Assembly (NCBI GenBank): GCA_037953745.1
Contig: JBAKBP010003143.1
Location: 95,693 to 159,692 of the forward strand
Direction of reading: 5' to 3'
Length of the DNA stretch: 64,000 bases
Origin: Lithodes maja
Taxonomy: Eukaryota > Arthropoda > Malacostraca > Decapoda > Lithodidae
The notes beneath the pieces are model-generated. The model searched no databases, had not been told where the DNA came from, and saw only the letters and a program-made list of their open reading frames with translations. Both the position numbers and the translations under genes were made by a program. Positions 10,592-21,468 of this stretch are shown here, piece after piece. Numbering within the stretch: the first letter of the stretch is position 1; every line of letters begins with the position of its first letter.

Positions 10592-11074
10592 CGCCGGAGT
10601 ATGAGAGCTGTGATACAATGTAAGGTTAATGTGATATAAAATTTCTCAGAGAGAAATTGTGCTAGTACTGTACAATGTTAGTACAAAACAACAGGGTTGT
10701 TATAGTAGTGTTAACTGCGAAAGCAATTTAATTTTAGAATCAGTGGAGATCCTTTGCAATTTATCTCCACGATTATGTTGGGGTTTATGATGTGCACATA
10801 TAAGCTTATAACTTGTTATTTTTGTCACCACTCGTTGAGTGGGGTGCCTTTGTAACTACAGATCTGTGTTCAGAATCTTTAGGGTTACCCATTTTGTCAG
10901 GCAGGCTTCTTTGAAGCACGCACCTGCCTGAACCCCTTTTTCTTGTATTTTTTCGGCGACGCCAATGATTAAATATATTTTTCAAGAATAAGAATACTAT
11001 GTGGTTGTTTTTATTATCTACTTTTCTAGAGTTATGATATGATTACGAATGTCCCCCTCCAGTCTTAGAAATCA
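10592..11074 (+). other. DIRS copy A 3' non-coding region
   Basis: No gene is seen here. The sequence is shared with copies B, C and D, including a short imperfect inverted repeat around CTCAGAGAG and a GGCAGGCTTCTTTGAAGCACGCACCTGCC-type inverted repeat near 10899-10930. It ends at the ICR. Confidence 0.6.
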
Positions 11075-11181
11075 GGCATGTTCGTCAATGATGGAGGGGC
11101 CACTAATAATTTATAGGTTTGACTCCTGTAAGGAGATAAAGAAAACCTAATATTTAGTAGTGGCCCCGTAATCATTGACGA
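11075..11181 (+). repeat. DIRS internal complementary region (ICR), copy A
   Basis: The first part (GGCATGTTCGTCAATGAT, then GGAGGGGCCACTAATAA) matches the complement of the left end seen in copies B and E. The second part (starting TATAGGTTTGACTCC) is the complement of the right end at 11535-11604. An ICR that joins the complements of both ends is diagnostic of DIRS elements and templates the circle junction. Confidence 0.85.
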
Positions 11182-11252
11182 CTGGGGCCCTCCCGACCGT
11201 CCCCTTCCCATTCGTTGATGTATTAAGGATCTTGGTTTACTTGATATGTCAG

Positions 11253-11604
11253 TGAAGGAGGAATGACGCCTGAATCAGCGTCTGGTCAGAGATCCACACA
11301 AGTACATCCACGATATGATGGAAAGCTTATTAGATAGTTATTCTGATTTTCTTTTTGTTTTTATTTTTTTACGAAGTTTTTTCGTAGTGAGAACCCAATT
11401 CATAATGACTGAAGCCATGAGTGAGGTTGCGTGCGCTCATGATGAAGGCTCCTCAGTTTTTAAATGCTCTGCGCGGTAGATTCAAACTACGGCGGATTAG
11501 TGTTTGAAGAGGATGCCTTATGTAATAGGCATGTTCGTCAATGATTACGGGGCCACTACTAAATATTAGGTTTTCTTTATCTCCTTACAGGAGTCAAACC
11601 TATA
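11253..11604 (+). repeat. DIRS right inverted terminal repeat, copy A
   Basis: The sequence from GAAGGAGGAATGACGCC to AAACCTATA is the inverted match of the left terminal repeat at 36040-36349. It extends about 40 bases further at the outer end (the TTAGGTTTTCTTTATCTCC part), which is repeated, inverted, in the ICR. Confidence 0.85.
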
Positions 11605-12831
11605 GTATAATCGAAGATTAGGCCTACATACAATTATATATAAATATATGAACCAAAAATTTCGGTAATATTTTCTTTTTCGTGAACTGTAGTGGTCAAA
11701 TCGATAGCTATATTTCATAGATAACCTATGTACTTAACCTTGTGAGAAAGTTGAGTGGTATCGAAGATATTTGTAGAGTAGGCTAAACTTCTAAAGTGCT
11801 AAATTTTTAGGCCTTGAAATTTGTAGGCCTATGTTTTGGTCTCATATTTTTTTCTCGAACTGTAGGGGGCCTAACATAGCCTATACAATGTTTATGGTCT
11901 TACTAAACCTTAGCTTTATCGTGAAAAAGATGCATAGTCGTTTAATATTAGTCAATTAAGAATGGGTGCAATACATCAGCTAAAATAGAGCATAGAGAGG
12001 CAACATTAATGGTGTAGAGTGTAGGCTACCTTGGTTAGGCTATGAGTACTATGACTCATTCTTTCAAATTTAGACTGGAGCACTTTTATTTATGCTACCA
12101 TATGCCTTCCATATAGGCTATAGGCTATGGTGGCTGTACATATGAAGCCCATGAACTGTGAAATAAGAAGGGACACAGTTGTGAGCATTGAATACTCGTT
12201 TGTAGGTTAATTTGGCTGGTTCAGGGTCAGGTGCAAACGTTGGTAAGCTTTCTAACAAATTACTGGGGTTCTCAAGAAGATGCCCCCAGTATTGAGATTT
12301 GAGGTAATGCATAGCTTGATTAGGCCTACCAATGATGCCTATTTTAACTCCCTAACGCCAGTGGTGGGGTTGAAATAATATTTTAATGTTATCACGTTTC
12401 ATGTACATTATTATTTTTTATTATTTTATTAGTATTATATTTTATATTCTTATTTCAGACATGCCTAATGAACGACAAAGAGAAAGAGTTCATCAAAGTG
12501 GTATATGTTTTACAGTATTGTACCATCCATTGTACATGTATTCCTAATCCATTAGATAATGGTGATATAATAATTAATTGTATATTAAATTATTACCAGT
12601 ACCCCACTATTGAGTCATGGATATCGTCAAAATGCACCTAAGTAGCATTATTATTCTAAAAAAAAATCGGGGGGGGGGGGGGGCTTACAGGCCCCCCCCC
12701 CCCCCCCGAACCCCCGAGCTGATTAGGCTGGCTTCGCTTGCCACCCACACCCCCTACTATAATAAGCAAACCATGGAGGGGGCCCCCCCAGGCACCAAGC
12801 CCCCTGGGCCTCCAAATCTCTAGCTACGCCC
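11605..12831. other. AT-rich spacer without recognisable gene
   Basis: I see no convincing coding frame or element ends here. It contains a G15/C16 inverted homopolymer pair at 12669-12707 separated by CTTACAGG, followed by C- and G-rich low-complexity sequence to about 12830. Confidence 0.5.
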
Positions 12832-13307
12832 CTGGCCGTCCGTCCGACGCATGTAAACAACAGCCGGTTGGACCGACGCCGCGCATCTCCTACCACAAGA
12901 AGGAGAGTCGTCGCTTGTTCTTGTGTGGCTATGTGTTATTGTTTAGTATTGAAAAGTGGCTGATATGGCTGATATCGCCACAAAGTTCTCTCCACGGAAA
13001 TCACCATCACAACTAAACCAGTAGACTTAGAGAGCTCTACTCAACGCCATTCTAGAGGTACGAAACACATCTACGCTTGGGGATGCGCGGCAATGCGGAA
13101 GCAGTCAAAATAACAAAGATACGGTAGCCTAGGCGTAGACATTTTTCGGCCAAAACCCCGGGTTTCGGGGAATACTTATAGAATGCGTAGCCGATTGCCG
13201 CGGAAGCAGTCAAAATAACAAAGATACGGTAGCCTAGGCGTAGACATTTTTCGGCCAAAACCCCCGGGTTTCGGGGAATACTTATAGAATGCGTAGCCGG
13301 TCCCAGA
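12832..13307 (-). mobile_element. Degraded TTAA-type MITE with internal 105-bp duplication
   Basis: The internal sequence (GGCCGAAAAA.GTCTA, GGTAGCC, GACTGCTTCC, and the ACATGCGTCGGACCGACGC end) matches, inverted, the complete MITE at 63191-63670. A 105-bp unit beginning GCGGAAGCAGTC is directly repeated at 13095 and 13200. TTAA follows at about 13308. The other end is truncated near 12832. Confidence 0.6.
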
Positions 13308-13322
13308 GAGTTAAGGTAAGTA

Positions 13323-13536
13323 CAGTATATAACAGATATATAGTACTTATGATTAAATTATCGTATTTCGACAATTTCAGTTACTCGGGAAATCAAGTAG
13401 TCCGAAAAAGGACGGAGGTAGTTTCTCGGCCTTTCAGACAAATCCGAAAGGCTGAACCAATAGTCCGAATTGAAATGCTAGTCCGAAAGTCTGAGAATTC
13501 TGAAAGATTTAAGTCCGAAATAGCGGGGGTTTACTG
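13323..13536. mobile_element. Small pogo/Tigger-like MITE
   Basis: The segment lies between TA dinucleotides (13321-13322, 13537-13538) with CAGTA at one end and TACTG at the other. It contains several GTCCGAA words, like the larger foldback elements at 38181 and 39780. The terminal repeats are weak. Confidence 0.4.
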
Positions 13537-13538
13537 TA

Positions 13539-14022
13539 CCTGTAGTTTGTCAGGACGTCTCCCGACACCCTCCACTCCAGAGACAATTTACTGTCTTGAA
13601 GGAGAGGGTTACATGTTATGGCTTTAAATTATTATAACAATAAAATGACATCCTAGCCATAAACATCACCTACACAGAAGCTGGACTCGTAGCTTAGGGC
13701 AAGATTTACGACGACTCGGCGAAAACTCTTACCTCCAGGAAGAATCAGCACCCGCCACCATCACGACGACAGGAACGTAGGGAAAAAGACGACGCAGAAA
13801 CCTAAAGAAGGCTCTCCACTAAGTAAAGCCACCCTTAAACTTTAGGTTCTGCCGACGAAGAAAAAACACGCTTAACCCACCAGAAAAGTAGCCGAAAAGC
13901 ATTGCCCTGGTAATAAAAAGCCTATAACAATATTACCTAGGCTAAAATGAGAGCAACAAGAAATATAAAATTAATGGCGGCCTCGTTAGTTGACCCGAGG
14001 GGACGCCAACACCTAAGCACCC
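13539..14022. other. Spacer without recognisable feature
   Basis: I see no element ends, RNA gene or convincing coding frame in this stretch. Confidence 0.5.
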
Positions 14023-14869
14023 TTAACCCTTCCTACCCGGGCTGTCTCAGCCAATGGCGGTCGCCCCTACCCGGGCGATATGGCCGAAAAACGTCTAGGC
14101 CTAGGCTACCGTATTTATGTTTATTTTCACTGCTAGAACTTTCCCACTCATCTATAATCGTAGTGCGGTTTTCAATCTGTATTTTGGCATTGAGTAGAGC
14201 TCTGTAAGTCAACTGGTTCAGTTGTGATGACGATTTCAGTGGAGCCAATATTGCAGAGATGTTGCCAATATGGGGGGCTTTTCAGACACTAATTTCGTCA
14301 TGACGTCATAACAATAACATTGAGGAGTCTTCTCCTTCTTGTTTTCGGAGGTGCGGTGACGAACGCTTGGGTTTGTTGACATACGTCGTACGCACGGCGT
14401 TCGGACCAAGCTTAATTAGGCTATTAACCCTCCAACCCCGGCTAGGGTATATCGTGACTGTACTCTGTGACCGGGGGTTTTCAGGAATTTTGGTCCATGT
14501 TGATTCACATGTTACTCCTGAAATACATTACACAAAGTTATAAAAAAAACAGAAAAATGTTGCACAAACCTTCATGTGTAGAATGCCGTTGAGTAGAGGT
14601 CTCTAGCCCAAGTGATTGCATAATGGTGAGCGCGGGAAGTGGAGTGATTTTTATGCGTGAAAATCATCCCGCGTTCGGATGCGTCGCCTTGGCCCAGGCC
14701 CCGGCTTGGCTAACCTACTGCGCACTTAGCCACTCGTCGCGCCAAACTTTTTACCTCCCGGAGGCGATTTTATGTATTGATAGTGATGTTATTATAGTTA
14801 TTTGGAGTCCAATTATATAAAATATGTGTATTAGGCTATCATTGTCACTAATATTTCACATTTTCACTC

Positions 14870-15500
14870 GATACCGTAGTTTTTATGAGTAATTGAGGTA
14901 GGTTATTGTTATATTAGGCACTGATTATTCGTTATCACAGGTGTTTATTATACTTTGGCCATCTAATATTAGTTTGTGTGTCACTTTCACTTTGGTAAAT
15001 ATGCTTGAGAGAGTGTCACTGTCACTGATAATGCTCATTTTCACTTGATACGGTACATTTTATTAGTAATTGAGGTAGGTTATTGTTATATTAGGCACTG
15101 ATTATTCGTTATCACAGGTGTTTATTATACTTTGGCCATCTAATATTAGTTCGTGTGTCACTTTCACTTTGGTAAATATGCTTGAGAGAGTGTCACTGTC
15201 ACTGATAATGCTCATTTTCACTTGATACGGTACATTTTATTAGTAATTGAGGTAGGTTATTGTTATATTAGGCACTGATTATTCATTATCACAGGTGTTT
15301 ATTATACTTTGGCCATCTAATATTAGTTCGTGTGTCACTTTCACTTTGGTAAATATGCTTGAGAGAGTGTCACTGTCACTGATAATGCTCATTTTCACTT
15401 GATACGGTACATTTTATTAGTAATTGAGGTAGGTTATTGTTATATTAGGCACTGATTATTCGTTATCACAGGTGTTTATTATACTTTGGCCATCTAATAT
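14870..15500. repeat. Tandem repeat of about 177 bp, four units (PB2)
   Basis: The word TAATTGAGGTAGGTTATTG recurs near 14890, 15067, 15244 and 15421. Each unit also carries CACTTTCACTTTGGTAAA and a GAGAGTGTCACTGTCACTG segment. PB1 has one unit and PB3 has three at the same place between the transposase stop and the left end. Confidence 0.85.
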
Positions 15501-15702
15501 TATGTCATGTGTCACTTTCACTTAGTTATATGCTTTGTAAACGTTTTATATACAATTTATTGTGTCTTTTTTCACTTATTTATATATGTTTTCATAATAC
15601 ATGACTTTTTTATCACAATACACCTGTACATTGTTTTATTTCCACTTGTTGCCTATATACATACATATTGTCAGTCTTTGGTACTTTCACTATGATTATT
15701 AG

Positions 15703-18700
15703 TTAGTACTCCTGCTTGGTGTGGTATTCAGCAAAGCACGGTATAGCACATAGTGACAGCTGGCACTCCACACACTGCATGGTGGTCTTTTTCTGCTTCC
15801 TCGGCCTCACCTGGCTGTTCCAGCAGACATGGCACCGCCTTCTGCTAATGGTGACTCCATCTCGTTCCAGAGGCAGGTAACCGAGCTTGTGCACATTTAG
15901 ATACTGTGCACACTGCATGCGGTCCTGAACGGGGCGCCCAGGTTGTGCCACTGCCCTCTGTGGCATAGCATACCTGTCCAGGAGCTCCACCAACACCTCT
16001 TTTTGGAACCTCCGCAGGCTACTGAACTTCCTGGGTGTGCGCGGATTCCGAAGCCTGTAGATATTGTAGGCATTCAGCATTGACATGTCCACCATGTGCA
16101 GAAAGAACTTTTTGTACCATCTGCACGAGGTACGCAGACAGTCGATGAAGCCTATCTGCATGTCGGACTTGTCCACCAGCCTCATATTTATGTTGTAGTC
16201 AATTACAGCATCGGGCTTGGTCACCCTGACTTGGGTGCGGTGATCCACCTTGCCAGTCTCAACCATTTCCCCCTTGTGGACGGTGCTCAGGAGGTTGACC
16301 TTCCGCTGGTCGTGCCAGTGGATAGCCAGAATGGGTCCCGACTTCTTCTTGAAGACATCGCCTTTCTTTGTTTTAGGAGGGAAACTTGGCATGCCCTTCC
16401 TTTTCGCTCTAACTGTGCCTACAGTCCCCGTCTGGCGCTGATGGAGGTACTTTGAGAGAGTGGGGGACGTGTAGTAGTTGTCCGTGTAGAGGACGTGATT
16501 CTTCTCGAAGTACCGGTTCATCATGGCTTGAACCACTGCTCCGCCAAAGCCAATGAGGGGGTCTATTGCCACGTCCCCTTCCTTCCCGCTGTAGACCAGG
16601 AAGTCCAGGACATAGCCAGTTTGGCAATCGCACAGCACAAAGAACTTTATACCAAAGCGATGTCTCTTTGAGGGGATGTACTGCCTGAAGCTCAGCTTTC
16701 CCCGGAACAGCACAAGAGACTCGTCAATACAGACGTTGCAGAAGGGCATGAAGTAGGACGTGAAACGTTCTCTCATCATCTCGTACAACGTCCTAATCTT
16801 CCACAGTTTGTCAGGGAGATGCATGTCGGTGTTGGTGACAAGATGGAGCGCTCCGAGGATGTCGAGGTACCGGTCCCGAGAGATGTATTTCCCGAAGGCA
16901 GGGGTGGATATCAGATCTTTGGTGATCCAATAGTCAGCCAACCTGTGCTTCTTCACATGAGGCATTAGCATGGTGATTGCCAGGAACACCATGAACTCGG
17001 GATGAGTCACTGGGGTCCACCGCTTCATGTGGCCCTTGGTCACCTTGCCAAAAAAGTTAACCTGGACTTGGTAGTGCTTATTTGTCTCTTGTATGACAAA
17101 GTCAGTAACCTCCTTATCAAAAAATGCCTCAAAAAGCTCATGTGGTCGAGCATTGGGGCCTGCAGGAAAACTTGGGGTAACTCCTGGAGCATCCTGTACC
17201 TCATCAAAAGGGGTTACATCAGGGTCAATGACTTCATCAGCAGCCACATCCTGCCAGTTGAAAATATAAAATGCGTCCTTCTGGCGACGCTGACGAGGAG
17301 CTACAGCGGGGGCAGCACGCCCACGAACTTTGGCGGCGCGCACCCTAGGGCGGCCAGGAGCGCGACGGCGCCCAGGCCCAGCCCGGCGCCCAGGCCCAGC
17401 CCGGCGGCCAGCCCGGCGGCCAGGGCGGCCAGGAGCACGACGGCCCTGGGCAAAGCGTCTGGGTTGAGGGTCGTCGATGTCCATAAAGTCATCGTCGTTG
17501 TCGTCAGAGCCGTCATCTTGCCCTGACGGTGGACCCAGGTAATCATGGCCAGAGTCATCTGTGAGGTGCCCTTCATCTTCAGAGCCCCCCTCATAATCTC
17601 GCGGGGAACGAATGATGCGTGGGCGGCGTGTAGGTCGGCGAGGTGGGGAAGGAGTGGCAGGTAAGGCTCTGTCATCTTCATGCAGAGGTTCGGGGCTCCT
17701 TGGCCTACGACGAGTCGTAGACAGCACTGGTTCAGTGTCTGTAGGTGCAGGTATGGATGCGAGGTCAAAAACATCATCAGGAACCTCTGTTGTAGGCTGG
17801 AGAGGTGGGGTGGACCCTGGGGAAACTTGCGGGGGCGTATGGCTGGGAGCGGCAGGGGTGGAAGCCGCGGGAGCCTCGAACAAAGAGCGCCTACTTGTAG
17901 CTCCTTTTTTAACATATTTTCTCCCTTTTCCCTTTTCTGTAGTAGTATGTCTCCTCTCGGGGGAAATAGGGGGTAAATAGGCCGAAAGTGGGGGGTCCTC
18001 AACCCTAGGCAGTGCTGGTGGTGGTGGGGAAGAATGGCGGGCGCCTGGGGCAACTTGGGTGGCGTGGGTAGATAATATTATTTTTATTTATCTCGCCACC
18101 ACACCCCCAATGAAATTAATTAAAGTATATATGATCCACCGGGATTTGAACCCGGGTTATCACACACATATTTTTGCCACCTTAACCATTACACCACCAG
18201 GACGGTGGCGGGTCAACCTCAGCCTCACGCTCAGCCTCACTGGCACCCTCACGCACTGCTCCCTCACCAAGTTTTAGGGCCTCTTTCCTGGCTGCCGCGG
18301 CCGCCTTTTTCAGAACTTGCTTCTTATAGAAACGTATCTTGAATGGGGATTTAGCTGGCGAAGGGCTAGGTGTCGTGTCACTCAACCTAAACTTGGCAGT
18401 CGACCTAGTGCTGTCCCATTCGCTCACTCTCACTACACTCTCATCACCTTGCACAACTATATCACGTTCAGTACTATCATCACTTTCATCGTCATGCTCA
18501 AATCCAATAAAAAGCGCGTCTCTTTCATGGATTTCGTGTAGATCGTCAAAATCTTCACTATAGTGAGACTGATAAGACTCGGAGCTATCACTGCCCAAGT
18601 CATCAACACTATTTTGTCCTTCACCACGTTCATAACTCCTCAAAGCTATTTCAATACCTCCGGGAGTCAACGCATCTTGTACGTGCCTTTGCGTTAGGGC

Positions 18701-18775
18701 GCGACGAACATGGGCAGGCGTCGAAGGGAGCGTAGAATCGGACACAAGGGAATCACTTTTTGGGCTAGTATCCAT
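15703..18775 (-). pseudogene. piggyBac transposase, interrupted by a SINE (PB2)
   Basis: Start ATG 18775 (MDTSPKSDS). The N-terminal part (18204-18775) is acidic and ends in a stop supplied by the SINE. The frame resumes on the other side and runs to 15703. The catalytic domain is intact: IDESLVLFRGK, YTDNYYTSPT and LVDKSDMQ carry the three aspartates of the piggyBac DDD centre. A basic RRAGPGRR repeat and Asp-rich tracts precede it. The C-terminal cysteine-rich domain (CHVC, CVEC, CAIPC) follows. Without the insert the protein would be roughly 980 residues, like PB3. The 16001-17000 region shows no other lesion. Confidence 0.88.
18075..18203 (-). mobile_element. tRNA-derived SINE inside PB2
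   Basis: On the minus strand the insert begins GTCCTGGTGGTGTAATGG, containing an A-box-like TGGTGTAATGG. After 40 bases comes a B box GGTTCAAATCC within a CCGGG...CCCGG stem, then a short AT-rich tail. The ends of a tRNA acceptor stem do not pair, so it is a SINE head and not a functional tRNA. PB1 and PB3 lack it at this site. A clean target-site duplication is not visible. Confidence 0.75.
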
Positions 18776-19111
18776 GTTGGCGGCAGGGTAGAGACTGTTT
18801 TGGTGGCGTACATGCTGTCTGGTGGCGTCGCCTAGCGACGCCTGGTGACCACGGAACGAAATATTTACGCGCGCCATTCGAAAGCACACACGCAAGCAAT
18901 GGTACAGTGTTGTACCACCCGGGTTCCTCGGGTCAAACCATAATGGTACACACGTGTACCACCCGGGGTTGAAGGGTTAAGCTCATGCCTTAGATAAGGC
19001 ATACCGGGTATTGGCCCTTCTTTCGTGCTGTCATTACCTAAGGCAGACCGGGTAGGAAGGGTTAAAAACACACTCTTGGGGTCACGCCAATCTGCACGCC
19101 CGACCTATCTA

Positions 19112-20155
19112 GTCTTTTTTTTTTTTAAAAGAGACAATGAACGGAGGAAGGAAAAACACAGATAAAACAAAAAGGTCCATGTGCCTAAAGGCATCCTCCA
19201 TTCATAAAATGTTTGTAACAACTGGATTTAAACATTTGTAGATTGTAAGTTTGTGGAAAGCAATTCGAGGGAAGTGAATTCCAAAGAGTAGTAGCTCTGG
19301 GGATAAATGAATTCTGATAAGCAGAAGTTCTGCATTGTGGAGGAGAAAGTGTAAATTCATGGGCGCTCTCAGCTGCCCTAGTTCTACGGGGAAAGATGTG
19401 GAGAGGCGGCACAATTGAAGCAAGTTCCTCGGAACAATTGCTGTGAAAATATCTGTAGAATAATGCAAGGGATGCAACGTTTCTTCGTATGGATAATGTA
19501 GGAAGGTCCTGTGTGATTGCAGGGTTATTGATTAATCTAATAGCTTTATTTTGAATTTTGTCCAACTGCCTCAATGCAACCACTCCACTTCCACCCCACA
19601 GAGGTGAACAGTAATCCATCTGAGAACGCACATGACTTTTATATATCACGGCCAACTGCTCGTCAGTGAAGAATTCTCGAACTCTGTACAGGAGTCCCAG
19701 TTTTTTAGAGGCATTCTTAGCAATGCTTCTAACATAATGTGTCCAGCTCAAGTTAGTAGTTAATGTTACACCGAGAATGTCAATACTAGGGGAAGTGGGA
19801 ATATTTACATCATTAAAAAATATATGGGAGTCGGTGAGATTCTGTCGGTTAGAAAATTGAATGTATTTGGTTTTCTGTGCATTAAAGGAAAGTAGATTCT
19901 TTTGTCCCCATCCATTAATTCTAGAAAGGTCCTGGTTCAGAGAAATTGCAGTGTTTATTTTTGAATTTATAAGATCGGGTTGGGTGAAAGAATTGGTAAA
20001 TGTGAAGGAACTGTGGAGTGTTGAGTCATCTGCGTAGGAATGTATTGGATTATGAGTGGTAGATATGAGATCATTGATATGAATGAGGAACAGAATTGGG
20101 GCCAAAACTGATCCCTGGGGAACACCAGCATTTATTGAGTGAAATTGAGTCTAAT
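19112..20155 (-). pseudogene. 5'-truncated LINE, C-terminal half of reverse transcriptase
   Basis: A 306-codon frame (19185-20105) begins just after a VPQGS motif, which is readable upstream at about 20110-20130. It carries SYADDSTL, the RT active site, then a LLSFNAQKTKYIQF segment, a SPLWGG...LDKIQNKAIRL segment and a FIPRATTLWNSLP ending typical of Jockey/CR1-group LINEs. An A-rich tail (poly-T on the plus strand, 19112-19123) marks the 3' end. The 5' two-thirds of the element are missing. Confidence 0.8.
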
Positions 20156-20344
20156 CCTATTCTAAAACATCTCCGATAGTACAAATGAGCAAAAGACTCG
20201 CTATCCAGACAGAAGAACGAAGAATGAAGAGCAGTCGGAACCACACATCTGTCAGCAGCGACCCCCGGAGCGAGAAGAAGGAATGGCGCATCACCGTCTT
20301 GGGGCGAACCCACGCTATCAACATCCACACGATGGGAAGCATAG

Positions 20345-20564
20345 CAGATTAGGAGTTCTAATCTTTTTTGTTTCTTATTTTTATTTTTTTCGTAGTTGGC
20401 ATCCGCATCATAAAGACGAGTCCGTAAGTGATTATGAGCGTATGCTTACGATGTTTGGTCTCTTGCACTCCGGGGCGGGTGATTTGAACAGCTGACTCTG
20501 GGGTTCAAAGAGTGCCATTACCGTTTAAGGCATATCGTCAATGATGGAGGGGCCACTAATAAAT
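20345..20564 (-). repeat. Diverged DIRS left terminal repeat (F)
   Basis: The outer 30 bases (GTCAATGATGGAGGGGCCAC then TAATAAAT) are nearly identical to the left ends of copies B and E. The inner part (TTTTTTTCGTAGTTGGCATC, GACGAGTCCGTAAGTGA) is only distantly similar. No coding part follows in 20160-20344. Confidence 0.65.
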
Positions 20565-20599
20565 ATAGATTAATAACAAGTATGAGAGTAGTATTCAAT

Positions 20600-20850
20600 T
20601 GTTTGCATGAAAGCATGCTAACCCAGATAATCACATCCATGATCAGAACTAGATTGGAATATGCAGCGGTAGTATGGTCCCCCATTTAAAAAAACACAAA
20701 CAAATTGGAGAAAGTACAACAAATAGCAACCAAACTGATCCCAGAACTAAAGGACCTACATTACCCCGAAATACTAGAAAGACTAAGGCTTCCCACGCTA
20801 GAGGAGAGAAGAGTTCGAGGAGACCTGATAGCAATGGATAGATGCATGAG
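20600..20850 (+). pseudogene. LINE fragment, end of RT region
   Basis: The translation includes MIRTRLEYAAVVWSP, then LEKVQQIATKLIPELKDL and LPTLEERRVRGDL, a pattern common at the C-terminal end of non-LTR RT proteins. An in-frame stop and truncation at both sides show it is a relic. Confidence 0.7.
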
Positions 20851-21085
20851 AGTGCTTCCACCGTCATGTTCAGACGGTGGAAGACCACCGTCCTGTGGTA
20901 TGGGAGAAGAAAGTGGAAAAATATATTGAGGAAAAACTTCCGCGTAGTGGCACGGGCAAAGGAAGCATGTCTTGACAAAGTAGCCTGGAGACGGTTCTGT
21001 CGTGGCCATCCTTTAGCGGATGGTTTCCCAGTGGGAAACAAGTGTCGGAGATGATGATTACGATGATAATCATGATCCATCAATC
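20845..21085 (+). pseudogene. 3' end of the RTE-like LINE family
   Basis: The words ARAKEACLDKVAWRRFC and GHPL match the C-terminus of the LINE at 45854-49596. The coding end is followed by GTCGGAG and a degenerate GATGAT tail, the same tail type as the full-length copy. Confidence 0.75.
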
Positions 21086-21468
21086 ATTTGCATTTTCAAT
21101 GACATTAGTGAATAACAATGCCATATCAATATGGCATATATATTATTTATGCTCTAGGAATAATTTTGTTTTATTATTCTAAATACTGCTTCCTTCAATA
21201 CATAAACAATGAAAATATAAAATATTACTTGGGACACATGAAGAATAAAAGAAGGACATTCACATACTTTTGACCACATTTGCACATTCATTTGAATAGC
21301 AATTATCCAGAGTTGGTGATTAATGAATGATTATTAACTTCAGAGGTACCAGTGGCCTATTGCCTATGAAATAAACCATGTGGTGATTACATTTTTATCT
21401 GGGATTGTATTGAAATTGACAGTTAATGATAAGAAGGAGAGAGATTATAGCTTAATTTAAATTTTCAG
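21086..21468. other. AT-rich intron-like sequence upstream of a candidate exon
   Basis: There is no element signature. It ends in TTAATTTAAATTTTCAG, a plausible 3' splice site. Confidence 0.5.

Larger units (their letters stand above)
2168..11604 (+). mobile_element. DIRS retrotransposon copy A
   Basis: This element has a leader, gag, RT-RNase H-MT-like and tyrosine recombinase regions in order, then a G-tract hairpin, an ICR (11075-11181) and a right inverted terminal repeat ending at about 11604. The left terminal repeat is not in the window because a LINE interrupts the leader at about 2168. A piggyBac derivative sits inside the YR at 7949-9949. The gag is broken in three places, and the YR lost one base near its C-terminus. 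The RT frame looks intact. DIRS elements replicate through a circular intermediate and integrate by a tyrosine recombinase instead of a DDE integrase. Confidence 0.88.
14428..18976 (-). mobile_element. piggyBac element PB2
   Basis: TTAA at 14424-14427 and 18977-18980 flank ends CCCTCCAACCCCGG and, inverted, CCCTTCAACCCCGG. The element is about 4.55 kb and near full length. It is close to PB1 across both ends. The transposase frame is broken by a SINE, so the copy is probably non-autonomous now. Confidence 0.92.
14027..19061. mobile_element. TTAA MITE interrupted by piggyBac PB2
   Basis: TTAA flanks lie at 14023-14026 and 19062-19065. The ends are CCCTTCCTACCCGG and, inverted, the same 14 bases. 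The MITE itself is only 14027-14423 plus 18981-19061; the rest is PB2. Its interior (GGCCGAAAAACGTCTAGG, then AGTAGAGCTCT and AAGTCAACTGG) matches the MITEs at 12832 and 63191. PB2 must have arrived later. Confidence 0.8.

Noticed and set aside
12669..12707. The G15/C16 pair as a functional hairpin like that of DIRS
   Set aside because: It lacks the DIRS stem sequence and neighbouring YR, and lies in low-complexity sequence.
14870..15500. A CRISPR array
   Set aside because: Units are about 177 bp and contiguous, without spacers, inside a piggyBac element.
16096..16455. Plus-strand frames over the PB2 and PB3 catalytic regions
   Set aside because: Antisense shadows of a GC-rich transposase gene; both copies show them because the genes are alike.
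18130..18203. A tRNA gene
   Set aside because: A and B boxes are present, but the acceptor arms do not pair and the rest is a SINE body.
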